Shown piece by piece: positions 8,565 to 17,560 of a DNA stretch of 64,000 bases; within the stretch, counting starts at the first letter, position 1, and each line of letters opens with the position of its first letter. The DNA is from CBDFNC01 sp965249895 (lineage in GTDB: Bacteria > Pseudomonadota > Gammaproteobacteria > Enterobacterales > CBDFNC01). The notes under the pieces are model-generated. The model was not told where the DNA came from. It did not search any database and saw nothing but the letters and a program-made list of their open reading frames with translations. The stretch spans positions 2,294,001-2,358,000 of the forward strand of contig CBDFNC010000005.1 of NCBI GenBank assembly GCA_965249895.1. The letters are read 5' to 3'. The position numbers were made by a program, and so were the translations under genes.

Positions 8565-8848
8565 TCAAATTCCTCCCTTTGAGTAGGAGTACAACCAAGG
8601 GAATCGCATTAAGGGGGCAAGAAGCGCTAAAGCGGATGCTAACGATAGTGGTAAATAAGATATAGAAATAAATGACAGGAATATGGCTAAACAGCCTAAT
8701 AAGCATACGTACAGTATGCCCTTGCCAATTTTTTGATTTAAGTTATATCCCATGGATGCCTCATAGCAAGCCAACGCACACATAAAGTCATCACCACAAA
8801 TAAAGCCGTTGCCAGAAGGCGTAATGATATACCTTGCCAGTGATGCAT
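8565..8848 (-). pseudogene. EamA/DMT-family permease remnant (copy 1)
   Basis: The ATG at 8848 opens a 36-codon frame (MHHWQGISLRLLATALFVV) typical of DMT-permease N-termini; a second, overlapping frame ending at 8565 contains GKGILYVCLLGCLAIF and SISYLPLSLASALALLAPL, resembling the middle of the same family. The gene is thus internally deleted or frameshifted and 3'-truncated. Same sequence as 29774-30057. Confidence 0.5.
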
Positions 8849-8873
8849 AGTGGACTCCTATAATGACGTTAAA

Positions 8874-9025
8874 TTAAGTTACTGGGAGGGAAAACCTTAG
8901 TATCTTGCTCTGATCTATAGGGTCTGTTAATAAGTGAGAATTCACCGCAAGACAAGCGCGAAGATTTTCTGCTGTTAAAACCTCACTGGGGCTTCCTAGC
9001 GCTACAACCTGGCCTTGGTGATAGC
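8874..9025 (-). pseudogene. 3' tail of FecE-type ABC ATPase gene
   Basis: Corresponds to the last about 50 codons of the ATPase gene at 30083, with several substitutions, then ends abruptly. It marks where the duplicated segment stops. Non-functional. Confidence 0.6.
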
Positions 9026-9235
9026 GGAGAGCTGGACATCCATCTTTTTTATGACTCCATTTAAGCCAAAAAGTGGCCAGCAGGCCATCTTTTAAGATAC
9101 CGCATCAATAATTTTTACGACCTCAGGGGAAATAGCGAAAAGTCGTCAATACTAATGTGTTTACCTGTAGTTAGGGCATAGCTGGACTGGCGTAATGAAT
9201 GATTAGCTGGTTGGGGTGTTTCGCGGGATTCTTGG

Positions 9236-10030
9236 CTACCCAGATTGGTAAAGCCGGTCACATGCCGAATGGCCTTTTATCCAGTGATGACCAACCTTGT
9301 GACTGAGTGCGGTTATTGCTTCCCAGGTACCAGCAGCACTGCCAAATGAGCGACTAAAGTGCTGTACTGTCATTACCCAGGATTCATGCGAGACAAGCAG
9401 GTTTTCCAATAGCTTTGGTGTCTGCTCCGGTATGTAACCTGTTTTGCCTTCTCGGATTGCCCGGCCTGTTCAATCGGTGAGATAAAGGTACTCCTTAAAG
9501 TCAAACGGGATTTCTCTATCTGTGTCACTCTTTGAGCGGCTAAAAGGCAACAAAAAATGGCTTCTTTCTGCTCCCTGGCCCGTGCGCTGCTTATCATTCG
9601 TTGCCTCCCAGTCACCAATTCGTTCATGGATTGAGGTAAATTCCTCTTCTTCCACGGAATCACACAAGCCTGCCCTGATTGGGTTTAAATCCACATAAAC
9701 CATACAGGCCAATAATGCAGTCTCGTCCATCAGTGCCTGGCTTCTGAATCTGCCTTCCCAAAACCGCCCTTTGCACTTATCTTCCTTGTTCGCTTCCCTG
9801 GCTATATATTCATTCAGGCAACGCATAAACCAACTGATATCCCCTAACCGTTCACGCCAAATATTCACCAGTTTCCTGGCTGCATCAACTTCAGCTTCAC
9901 TTTTTGTTTGCCTGGATTGCCAACGTGCAACCAGCACATGAATGGCAAACAACTTACCCCACCGTTCGATAACAGATTCATCAGATAGCTGTTTATTTCC
10001 CGCTAAATCAACCCGTAAGATGACATGGTA
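9236..10030 (-). pseudogene. REP-type Y1 transposase, 3' part, split by RIT element
   Basis: The frame resumes with YHVILRVD next to the RIT end and continues through RFWEGRFRSQAL and VYVDLNPIRAGL, signatures of REP-associated/Y1 tyrosine transposases. A TGA replaces the expected Trp codon (D-stop-TGR) near 9470, after which the same frame stays open (GYIPEQTPKLLENLL) to a TAG at 9236. The 5' part lies at 13536-13744 on the other side of the inserted element. The gene is broken twice: by insertion and by nonsense mutation. Confidence 0.8.
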
Positions 10031-10105
10031 ATGATATGTTCAGTTATCTATTATGTTGAGTTACACATTCTAATGTCCTCTGCTTTACCCTTTCCTTCTG
10101 TTAGC

Positions 10106-11131
10106 TCAATGAAAATCGGCACATAATTCTGGCCTCTTGGAGAGTCTTTCTAGCCATTGAAGTATTTTAGGCTCTTGCCATGGCGTTTTGTCGCTGACCG
10201 TTGGAGCCCCCGCTTTTTCAATCATCTTTCGTTTCATTTCCATGTCTATTTCCAAATAAATGTGGGTGGTGTTGATATCAGCGTGCCCCAACCAATAACT
10301 CACCATATTGACATCGTTTCCTGCCCTAAGAAGATGCATCGCAGTGGTATGGCGGACCGTGTGCGGGTTGAGTTGTTTCCCGGAGGAGGCTAAGAGTGGT
10401 GTTTTCGAACCCAATTGACGCGTAATGTAACGAATCCCGAAGCGGGTAATGGCGGTACCAGTAGCATTAAGGAACACGTTCTTGATACCGGACACTACTG
10501 GATCTCTTTGTTTTAAATAGGCCTTGATCGCATCAATAGTTTCTGGCCAAAGCGGGCAGCTACGTTCCTTTCTTCCTTTGCCAAAGAGTCTAACCTGTGG
10601 GGCCTCCTCTAAGTGCAGGTCGTCAAGTTTCAATTCAACGATTTCGCTGACTCGTGTACCGGTGTTGTACAAGAGCAGGAGCAGAGCTTTATTGCGAATT
10701 CCAGTACGGGAGTTGATATCAAGCGCCTCCAGCACGGCCTGCACTTCTTTTTCTTCAAGGTAGCCTACTTGTTTGTGCTTAGTGCGCTTCTTAGGAATCG
10801 CTCGAATTTGCTGGCTTTGAACGATTAAAATGGGCTCCTGCCGAGCAATAAAAAGGAACAGGCAGCGGATAGCCGCCAGGCGAATGTTGCGGGTATTTGG
10901 ACAGCAATTTCGTACCTGCTCCAGGTGTTCGAGAAAATCTAACACGAGGGTTTCGGTAATATCTTCCACCATCAGTTCATCGATCTGCTTTGGGATCTTG
11001 TCGCTCGCATAGCAGAGCAGCAGCTTGATCGCATCACGGTAGGTTGTAATGGTATTTACGGAAAGGCCTTTTTGGACCGGCAGGTAGTGACTTAAAAAGC
11101 GTTTAATAAAAATAGCCAATGAGTGATTCAT
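10106..11131 (-). CDS. Tyrosine recombinase, RIT third gene (RitC-like)
   Basis: 341 aa. N-terminal SAM-like core-binding domain (about 5-105), catalytic domain with TRVSEIVELKLDDL (first Arg), HTVRHTTAMHLL (HxxR) and LGHADINTTHIYLE (His and nucleophilic Tyr). All catalytic residues are present. The start overlaps the previous recombinase stop by 4 bp. It is the last gene of the trio; in RIT elements the three proteins are thought to act together on the inverted ends. Confidence 0.9.
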   Translation of the reverse strand: MNHSLAIFIKRFLSHYLPVQKGLSVNTITTYRDAIKLLLCYASDKIPKQIDELMVEDITETLVLDFLEHLEQVRNCCPNTRNIRLAAIRCLFLFIARQEPILIVQSQQIRAIPKKRTKHKQVGYLEEKEVQAVLEALDINSRTGIRNKALLLLLYNTGTRVSEIVELKLDDLHLEEAPQVRLFGKGRKERSCPLWPETIDAIKAYLKQRDPVVSGIKNVFLNATGTAITRFGIRYITRQLGSKTPLLASSGKQLNPHTVRHTTAMHLLRAGNDVNMVSYWLGHADINTTHIYLEIDMEMKRKMIEKAGAPTVSDKTPWQEPKILQWLERLSKRPELCADFH

Positions 11132-12117
11132 ATTTGTTCTCCAATCGGTTTTACATGGTCGAGGTAGTGACTGTAAAACCGTTGCTGGACTTGGTTAAGT
11201 AATTCGGTTGTCGGCCGTAAATAGACTTGAGTCGAAGAGATATTCACATGACCCATATAAGTGGCCAGCGCTGGAAGCTTCGCATTAACATCATCGCCAT
11301 TACGGTACCAAGTGAGCAACCGGTGAACAGCGAAGGTATGTCGTAGATCGTGGATGCGCGGGTGAGAAGGCCCATTATGGGTGATGCCGCAAGACTGCAG
11401 CAGCCGATAAAAGTCGTGACTGACAGTGCCGTGATGTAAACGGCGGTGACGCAGGTTAACAAAAAGGGGCGAGTCTGGTGTATGGGGGGTTGATTGACAG
11501 CGTCGTTGAAGATAGCGCTCTAGTACCCGACAGGCCGATGACGCCAAAGGTAACCAACGAGCCTTATGGAATTTTCCTGCTGTAATAAGGAGTCGTTCCT
11601 CAGTGCGGTTGAAGTCTTGTAGATCTAAAGCGAAAGCTTCGCCTATCCGTATTCCTGTGCAATATAGAAGCCCCAGAAGCGTACAGTAAGTGTGGGGTCG
11701 AAGTGAATTGGTTGGCGTGAACTGAGTGGTCGCCGTCAGCAATGCCCGAATTTCACTGAGGGTGTAGATATAGGGTTTATGAGCCGCACTGGATGGGGTG
11801 TACTTTATGGGATCAGGCACATAACTTTGTGGATCCTTAGCCGCAAGATACTCACACAACTGCTTAACCACACAAAACCGGTTGTTCCGACTTCGTGGTG
11901 CGAGAGGTAACAGGCTGTGCTGATAATCATCGATGATCTGACTGGTGATACGGGGTTCCTTAAATAGGTGCTCAATTAGAAAATGGTCGAAGTATTCCAG
12001 GAGCTTCGCCTGGCTGTGATAATCAGTCCCTGACAGGCAACGTAAATCGATGAGATTTTGGATCTGGGTCGCCAAACAACTGTGCAGGTTCACCATGTTC
12101 ATACCTCCTGCGGCCAC
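11128..12117 (-). CDS. Tyrosine recombinase, RIT second gene (RitB-like)
   Basis: 329 aa. Catalytic motifs IRIGEAFALDL (Arg), HDLRHTFAVHRLL (HxxR) and MGHVNISSTQVYLRPT (His, Tyr) are intact. The annotated ATG at 12117 lies 19 bp inside the upstream gene; internal ATGs at 12102 and 12096 would remove the overlap partly and are possible starts. Central gene of the three-recombinase operon. No accessory or cargo gene separates it from its neighbours. Confidence 0.88.
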   Translation of the reverse strand: MAAGGMNMVNLHSCLATQIQNLIDLRCLSGTDYHSQAKLLEYFDHFLIEHLFKEPRITSQIIDDYQHSLLPLAPRSRNNRFCVVKQLCEYLAAKDPQSYVPDPIKYTPSSAAHKPYIYTLSEIRALLTATTQFTPTNSLRPHTYCTLLGLLYCTGIRIGEAFALDLQDFNRTEERLLITAGKFHKARWLPLASSACRVLERYLQRRCQSTPHTPDSPLFVNLRHRRLHHGTVSHDFYRLLQSCGITHNGPSHPRIHDLRHTFAVHRLLTWYRNGDDVNAKLPALATYMGHVNISSTQVYLRPTTELLNQVQQRFYSHYLDHVKPIGEQI

Positions 12118-13358
12118 GGCAGGGCCACTTGTTTGAGGGCATTAAAGTCGACTTTGGTATAAATAAATGTGGTGGCGAGATGGCGATGCCCCAATATATC
12201 GGCAATTGCCTTGAGCGAATGGCCTTGTTGAATCATTCGACTGGCAAAACAATGTCGAAATAGATGTGCCCCTTTACTGGGTAGCTTAATATTCAGGTGG
12301 CTGATGTTGCGTTGGACGATCTCGGAAATGGCCGATGCATGGTAAAGTGGTTGATGTGGTGCCCGAGCGGTCAAAAAGACCTGCGGATAGGAGGCGCTGG
12401 GACGCGCACTTTTTATATAGTCAAACAAACTGTTACCGACCCACGCTGTTAAAGGTAACAGACTCTCTTTGCCGTTTTTCAACGCCTTAAAGAGGATTTT
12501 TTCCTCAGCCCAGCGAATATCCTCCAGCCGCAGAGCACGCACTTGCCCGCCACGGACACCAAAGGTATAGAGCAACAGAAGGATGGCATAATCTCGTTTA
12601 CCAACACTCGTGTTTGTATCGATTGACTGAAGCACTTGCTGCGCTTGTTCGTCGCTCAATGTGCGCGGTACCGTGGCTAATTTGTACGTCCGTATGGTAG
12701 GCACGGCCTTATCCAGTGGACACCGGATATATCCCTTCTGCAGGCAAAACCGGAAGAAGGTGCGCAATGTTGCTTGTAGAGAGCGTCGGCTAGATTTCCC
12801 CATGCTCTGAGCATGGGCCAAAAAGAACGTCTCAACGTGAGAGCTGGTCAGTTGTGACAACCCTTCTATAGTCGCTTGCGGACCAAGCCAGCACAGAAAC
12901 TGAATTATATAACGCCGACGTAACGCTACAGAGCCGAACGCTAAATGTTGATAATTGCGTAACCATGACAGGTAAGCCACAAACAAGTTCTGGTAAATGG
13001 GAGTTTGTATCTCTGGGACGAATGCCCCTTTTTGAACGAGGTAAGTGACAAATCGATTTATCGAATAATGAACGTCACGGAGATGACTTTGCAGCGTCTC
13101 TTTGTGACCGCACTGTATTGGGTAAGATTTAAAAAAACACACGATTTCTTTGGATGTGACAACCTCTCGGGACAACGCTGTAGCCCCTCCCAGATAGTCG
13201 TTAAAACGAGAGACATTTCGTAAGTGTTTACTAATGGACTCACGTCTAAAGTTCGAATCTTGCAGCCAGATACAAAAACCATTGAGCAACGTGGCTAATG
13301 GACCATTACGTAGCCTGGTAAGAACTTTAGGACAAGTGAAGATCTGTTCAAGCGGCAT
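12099..13358 (-). CDS. Tyrosine recombinase, RIT first gene (RitA-like)
   Basis: 419 aa, the longest of the three, with an extended N-terminal region (about 1-190) before the catalytic part. Motifs: VRGGQVRALRLEDI (Arg), HLFRHCFASRMI (HxxR variant) and LGHRHLATTFIYTKV (His, Tyr). It is the promoter-proximal gene, beginning about 120 bp inside the right inverted repeat. Length and order (A longer than B and C) match known RIT elements. Confidence 0.9.
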   Translation of the reverse strand: MPLEQIFTCPKVLTRLRNGPLATLLNGFCIWLQDSNFRRESISKHLRNVSRFNDYLGGATALSREVVTSKEIVCFFKSYPIQCGHKETLQSHLRDVHYSINRFVTYLVQKGAFVPEIQTPIYQNLFVAYLSWLRNYQHLAFGSVALRRRYIIQFLCWLGPQATIEGLSQLTSSHVETFFLAHAQSMGKSSRRSLQATLRTFFRFCLQKGYIRCPLDKAVPTIRTYKLATVPRTLSDEQAQQVLQSIDTNTSVGKRDYAILLLLYTFGVRGGQVRALRLEDIRWAEEKILFKALKNGKESLLPLTAWVGNSLFDYIKSARPSASYPQVFLTARAPHQPLYHASAISEIVQRNISHLNIKLPSKGAHLFRHCFASRMIQQGHSLKAIADILGHRHLATTFIYTKVDFNALKQVALPWPQEV

Positions 13359-13500
13359 AATAAACTCCTTATTGGTTCGCCCTGCTTAGTTAGGCTCAAT
13401 AAGGAGTTGTAATAGCGAAATCATGTGCAGCGTTTTTACAAAGAAATGAAGAAATTAGCGGAGGAGGACTATCAGCTCAACATAATAGAGAACTGAACAT

Positions 13501-13536
13501 ATCATTACTTATGTAGTGCACCACATAAGTAATGAT
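13501..13536. repeat. Long palindrome at the right RIT end
   Basis: 14-bp arms (13501-13514 and 13523-13536) around an 8-bp spacer, containing an inverted pair of the GTAATGAT target sequence. It lies just outside the inverted repeat on the right only; the left side has a single target copy. It may be part of the recombination site of the element or a scar of the insertion. Confidence 0.6.
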
Positions 13537-13744
13537 TGCTCATAACAGCGTAGGCACAGACGTCTATCGAGAATAAACCAGCAAGAAATCGGATCCGGTT
13601 TACTACCCAGGGTTTTCTGTGTTCATAAGAGCGATTAGCATATTTGTTGTAGCCACATAAGAAAGATCGGCGAACACACCTAGCGACACAGTGATAGAAG
13701 GGGGTTGATTCAGGGTGGATTAAGCGGGATCTGGCAACAGTCAT
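13536..13744 (-). pseudogene. REP-type Y1 transposase, 5' part
   Basis: Begins ATG at 13744 with TVARSRLIHPESTPFYHCV, ARCVRRSFLCG and CAYAVMSNHY, the N-terminal half of a Y1 transposase including the start of the HUH-type SNHYH motif. It stops exactly at the RIT target site; the rest is at 9236-10030. Joining the two parts restores SNHYHVILRVD in frame. Confidence 0.82.
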
Positions 13745-13831
13745 AGCGCCTCCGACTTACAACAGCCATCAGCTAATTATAGGCTGTGATTTTCGTTGCC
13801 ACAAAATTGTGGATGTCCCAGATAGATCCTT

Positions 13832-14245
13832 TTATACTCGTAATTCCATTGGTTGAAAGCCAAAACCATCTTTTCCGCCTGCAACATCAGACTCGATGAA
13901 GCCAAGCTTTCTATATACTGGAATTGCATATAATGATGATCTAAGTGTATAAACATTAGATACGCATATGTTAGTTGCAAACTCCCAAAGTTCTCTTGAT
14001 AGCCCTTTCCCCTGATGTTTCTCAGACACAAAAAGGTGAAATAAATGACTATTCCCTTTCATTGCAATGTACCCAATTATTTCACCCTTTAGTTCATAAA
14101 CAAAGTTGGAATAATCAGAGCCTTCTACACGCTTTAAAAATGCACTATTAGTAAGAGTTTTATCGAACCATTCAGGCAATTTATGTTCTGGATTTTTTAG
14201 ATAAAAATGTGAAAGTGAAGCAACAAGGTTACTTATTTTGACCAC
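13832..14245 (-). CDS. GNAT-family N-acetyltransferase (cassette gene)
   Basis: 137 aa. The central part reads IGYIAMKGNSHLFHLFVSEKHQGKGLSRELWEF; the HQGKGLS segment is the acetyl-CoA pyrophosphate loop (Q/RxxGxG/A) of GNAT enzymes, and the C-terminal AIPVYRKLGF fits the last strand. The substrate cannot be deduced. The orientation and size match an integron cassette gene; GCTAACGC just upstream of the start looks like a degenerate cassette junction. GNAT genes are common cassette cargo. Confidence 0.8.
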   Translation of the reverse strand: MVKISNLVASLSHFYLKNPEHKLPEWFDKTLTNSAFLKRVEGSDYSNFVYELKGEIIGYIAMKGNSHLFHLFVSEKHQGKGLSRELWEFATNICVSNVYTLRSSLYAIPVYRKLGFIESDVAGGKDGFGFQPMELRV

Positions 14246-14315
14246 ATCATTTTTTCAGCGACTCGAATATGCACAGATTTTCCTTGAATGCTAACGCTTA
14301 TTAGCATGCTTTACA

Positions 14316-14714
14316 TTAATCTATATGGAGAGATATACAATACGGCACTAAATTTTTTTCATGCCAGTTCCAAGCAAATTCAATAAAAATATTGTCGATT
14401 TTGAATTGATAATACAAATAGTTACCATCGTCCCTATGGTCAGTTTGATTTTCAAATTGATGGATAATATCTTCTGGCTTAAAATTATCATTAACCTCGA
14501 TCTCATTATTATTAACGATCAAAGGTCCTTTATAAGTTTCAACTTCAGAATAGCCTTCAGAGTAGAATTCACTTAAGCGTACATTAATAGTTTGTATGAG
14601 TGAATCTTGGATATAGAAGCTGAAACAGCCATTCTTTTGACTCCCATCTGGTAGATCTGATTTACTTCCTAATACAAGGTTTGAAACTTCAAACGAATCT
14701 AGATTTATACACAT
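14316..14714 (-). CDS. Hypothetical cassette protein
   Basis: 132 aa from the ATG at 14714, preceded by GAGGGAAC; the upstream ATG at 14726 overlaps the attC-like site and has no ribosome site. Acidic, AT-rich gene, no signal peptide or membrane segment, no domain recognised (segments VETYKGPLIV, YYQFKIDNIFIEFAWNWHEK). It lies directly behind an attC-like site and reads in the same direction as the other cassettes. Confidence 0.6.
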   Translation of the reverse strand: MCINLDSFEVSNLVLGSKSDLPDGSQKNGCFSFYIQDSLIQTINVRLSEFYSEGYSEVETYKGPLIVNNNEIEVNDNFKPEDIIHQFENQTDHRDDGNYLYYQFKIDNIFIEFAWNWHEKNLVPYCISLHID

Positions 14715-14725
14715 GTTCCCTCGCA

Positions 14726-14825
14726 TGCTAACGCCGCATTAAGCGGACTAAAATTGTTGGTTATAATGTGGAGCGAAGCGGAACCTAACCAACTGTTTTA
14801 GTTCCGTTTAAATGCCTTGTTGAAC
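14726..14825 (-). other. attC-like site at the 5' end of IS91-like copy 1
   Basis: Minus-strand reading starts GTTCAAC (fits RYYYAAC) and ends GCGTTAGCA, with complementary inner arms (AACAGTTGGTTAGG and CTTATAACCAACAATT-like, about 14765-14805). Typical length of about 100 bp. The IS91-like element begins within or at the outer GTTGAAC box on its right. Confidence 0.75.
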
Positions 14826-14993
14826 GAAGCCGCTGTGCGGCAGGAAAAAGCATCTTCATCTCTACTTCTTATATACCCTGAATGTCTTGGGGTGTAAGGA
14901 GTTACTGATGAACAACGACGAACAAACCCGCTTTAATAAACTCTATCCACAATATCTTAATGAATTGACTTTACAAGGAAAAAGCCCAAAAAC

Positions 14994-16804
14994 GGAACCC
15001 ATCAAACCTGGGTAACAAATTGGAGGGAGAAATCTGAGGAGATAAGGTCTGCTATTTGAGATAATCACTTCGCCAAAAACAACAACCAAAAAAGACAGAA
15101 TGCCGATACTAAACCGAACACCACTTAGCTCCTCAGACAAACTCGATCTTCTCGCAAAGAGCGCCATTTTACAAGCCCATGGTGATATCACCGCCTTATC
15201 TGACGAATTCAAGATATCCCGCAAGGCTGTCTATACCGCCCGTGGGGCTGCCCAGGCTGCGTTCGATGCCCTCGTCAACGCGCAAAGTGAGCCGGATTGT
15301 ATCGCGACGCTTGATGTGGATGTTCCACACCTGCGCCGCAGTATTGTTGCGTTAACCATCACTGCACCCAATTCTATTCGCAGTATTGAGGCACTTATTC
15401 CTCTGCTATATCCCGGCTGTAAAGTCAGCTACGGCTATATCCAAGGGGTCATTGTCGAGGCACAGAAAAATGCCGCCGATTTCAACCGAACGGTACCATT
15501 ATCCGCCATCCAGAGCGGAGCTGTGGATGAGATGTTCAGCCAGGGCGACCCTGTGCTGGCGGGTGTTGACCTGGATACCGGCTACCTGTTCTGCCTGTCT
15601 CACGAGCTACAGCGTGATGCTAAAACCTGGGCCAGAGTACTCCAACAGGCTGCTGCGCAGGGGATGGTGCCAAAACACATCATCAAAGACGGCGCCAAGG
15701 GGATAGCCGCAGGTGTCACAACGGTTTTCGAACAGGCACAGCAACGTGATGATATTTTTCATGCCCTGTATATCGCTGCCAAGGCGGTGCGCAGGGTTGA
15801 GCAACGTGCTTACTATTACATTGCCCAGGAAGAAAAGGCGTACCAGGCCATCAGCCCCGCCATAGCAGAAGACCCGCATGATACATTCGGTCAATGGTTA
15901 CGTGCGGATAATCAATGCGATAAGGCTATAGAGCGGTATGAGCAGGCCGAGCGGGCATTACATCTTCTTCATGCCGCCTTCAGCTGCGTTTGTCGAAGGA
16001 CCGGCGAGCTAATGACGACCGAAATGGCTCAGACTAAGCTGGCCCAGGCCACCCTATTACTGCGCAGGGCGGCACATAAGGAATGCAACAAGGCGGCGAC
16101 CTACTTGGAAAACCGCTTGGATGGTCTCACTTTGGCCACCCAGGCGCTCCATGATAAGTTGCAAGGCTGTATTGCACGTTATTCTCAGCAGCCAGTTGAG
16201 CTGGCCTGCCGCTTCTTCGAGTGCCGACGTGAACTGGCAAAAGCCGGGAAGCACAAGCAACAGCGGCTTATTCAGGAAATGCTCGGCAGCTACCACCTGT
16301 TGACCACACAGTTGGATGAAACACGCTGTGAGCAGCTGATGCAAGAAGTGGAAATATTGCTCAGCAAACGTCACCGCGCGTCCAGTGCCATTGAAGGCTT
16401 CAACGCCACCTTACGCACTTATCTGTATGCCAGAAAGGGCGTAAACCAACCGTTTCTTGAGTTATTTCGCGCCTGGTACAACCTGCGTGAAAAACGCTGG
16501 GGACGTCACAAAGGCCAGTCAGCCCATGAACTCTTGACGGGAGAAAAGGTGGCTGATTGGTTAACGCTACTTGGTTTCCCACCGAGTAAACTCAGCCACT
16601 GATTTTAGCCTGGTAACAGGCAAGCCAAACTGACTATTTATTAATCTGATCCAGCACTCGCTGAATTGGAGAGGAGCTATTGGTTTTGTGACCCTAAATG
16701 GGTGGAATTTGATCAGTCCCCGCCTTGCTCAGCGGCGAGTTAAACTGGCGCTTGTTTTGCGTTTTTTGCAAAACAAGTGACAGGTTGACGAGTCCGACTG
16801 CAGC
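14994..16804 (+). mobile_element. Unclassified DDE insertion sequence nested in IS91-like copy 1
   Basis: Bounded by the points where similarity to IS91-like copy 2 is lost and regained. It contains one transposase gene. Clear terminal inverted repeats could not be identified by eye, so the outer limits are approximate. Confidence 0.6.
15100..16602 (+). CDS. DDE-type transposase, family uncertain
   Basis: 500 aa. N-terminal HTH (ITALSDEFKISRKAVYTAR), then a probable RNase H-fold core with GVDLDTGYLF (first Asp), IIKDGAKGIAAG (second Asp) and RASSAIEGFNATLRTYL (Glu). The C-terminus (WYNLREKRWGRHKGQSAHELLTG) resembles several unclassified (ISNCY-like) transposases. It sits inside another element's recombinase gene, the usual place for a transposed IS. 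Activity appears possible since the frame is intact. Confidence 0.75.
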   Translation: MPILNRTPLSSSDKLDLLAKSAILQAHGDITALSDEFKISRKAVYTARGAAQAAFDALVNAQSEPDCIATLDVDVPHLRRSIVALTITAPNSIRSIEALIPLLYPGCKVSYGYIQGVIVEAQKNAADFNRTVPLSAIQSGAVDEMFSQGDPVLAGVDLDTGYLFCLSHELQRDAKTWARVLQQAAAQGMVPKHIIKDGAKGIAAGVTTVFEQAQQRDDIFHALYIAAKAVRRVEQRAYYYIAQEEKAYQAISPAIAEDPHDTFGQWLRADNQCDKAIERYEQAERALHLLHAAFSCVCRRTGELMTTEMAQTKLAQATLLLRRAAHKECNKAATYLENRLDGLTLATQALHDKLQGCIARYSQQPVELACRFFECRRELAKAGKHKQQRLIQEMLGSYHLLTTQLDETRCEQLMQEVEILLSKRHRASSAIEGFNATLRTYLYARKGVNQPFLELFRAWYNLREKRWGRHKGQSAHELLTGEKVADWLTLLGFPPSKLSH

Positions 16805-17560
16805 AACAACTTAAGCACTATTTTATTACCCTGGTTGAAAACAAATCATGGAGCTCGGTGAAGATTGCCCGCAATGCCATTCAGTTCTTCTATAAACATG
16901 TGCTGGAGCGACCCTGGGTGTGGGTCAACATCGTCAAACCGCCTAAAGTACAACCGCTGCAAGATGTATTAACCCAAGCTGAGGTCAATGCGATAATTAA
17001 TGCCACCCGCAAATTGAGCTATCAGGTCTACTTTCTGACCACCTACAGCATGGGTCTGCGTCTCAGTGAGTCCCTTAACTTAAAAGTCTCCGATATCGAC
17101 AGTCATTTAATGCGCGTCCATCTGCGCTTTACCAAAAGCAAAAAGGACCGCTTTGTCGACCTGCCCCATAAAACCCTGTTGGCACTGCGTCGATATTGGC
17201 GAACCCACCGTCATCCAACATTGCTGTTTCCGGGTGGACATCCCCCGCATATTCGTAATGGCAAACCCATGGTCATGGATAAAGGTGGGGTACAAAAAGC
17301 CATAAAATTAGTCGCCAAAGACTGTGCTATCAGTAAGAACGTACATATTCATACCTTACGCCATTCTCTGGCCACCCATTTGCTTGAACGCGGCTTATCG
17401 TTAAGCGCGATTGCCCATATTCTTGGCCACCAGGACCTAAAAACCACCGCCATGTATGCCCACATGACGCCGCTAGTACAACAAAGCAGTGCCTTAATGC
17501 TCAACGATATGATTGAGGGGTTTGATATTGACTGGGTTGATGGCAAACAAGGTGAGCCCC

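Larger units (their letters stand above)
8528..9025. repeat. Partial second copy of the siderophore-ABC segment end
   Basis: About 430 bp here (8528-8960) appear almost identical to 29738-30170, then similarity continues with mismatches to about 9025 (matching 30232). The block contains the DMT-permease remnant and the 3' end of an ABC ATPase gene. Both copies begin at the same sequence (AAAAATGAGG followed by CACCCAC) right after a broken gene, indicating a defined segment end. Confidence 0.85.
10028..13536 (-). mobile_element. RIT element (recombinase in trio)
   Basis: Three overlapping tyrosine-recombinase genes lie between 30-bp terminal inverted repeats at 10031-10060 and 13476-13505 (29 of 30 positions match). 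The element interrupts a Y1 transposase gene within the codons for SNHY-HVILRVD; the 8-bp sequence GTAATGAT occurs at both junctions (10028-10035 and 13529-13536). RIT elements are known to encode exactly three such recombinases in one operon. All three frames are open, so the element may still move. Confidence 0.9.

Noticed and set aside
10106..13358. Recombinases as integron integrase or Xer
   Set aside because: Three overlapping genes between inverted repeats and interruption of a host gene fit a RIT element; none has the IntI-specific insertion.
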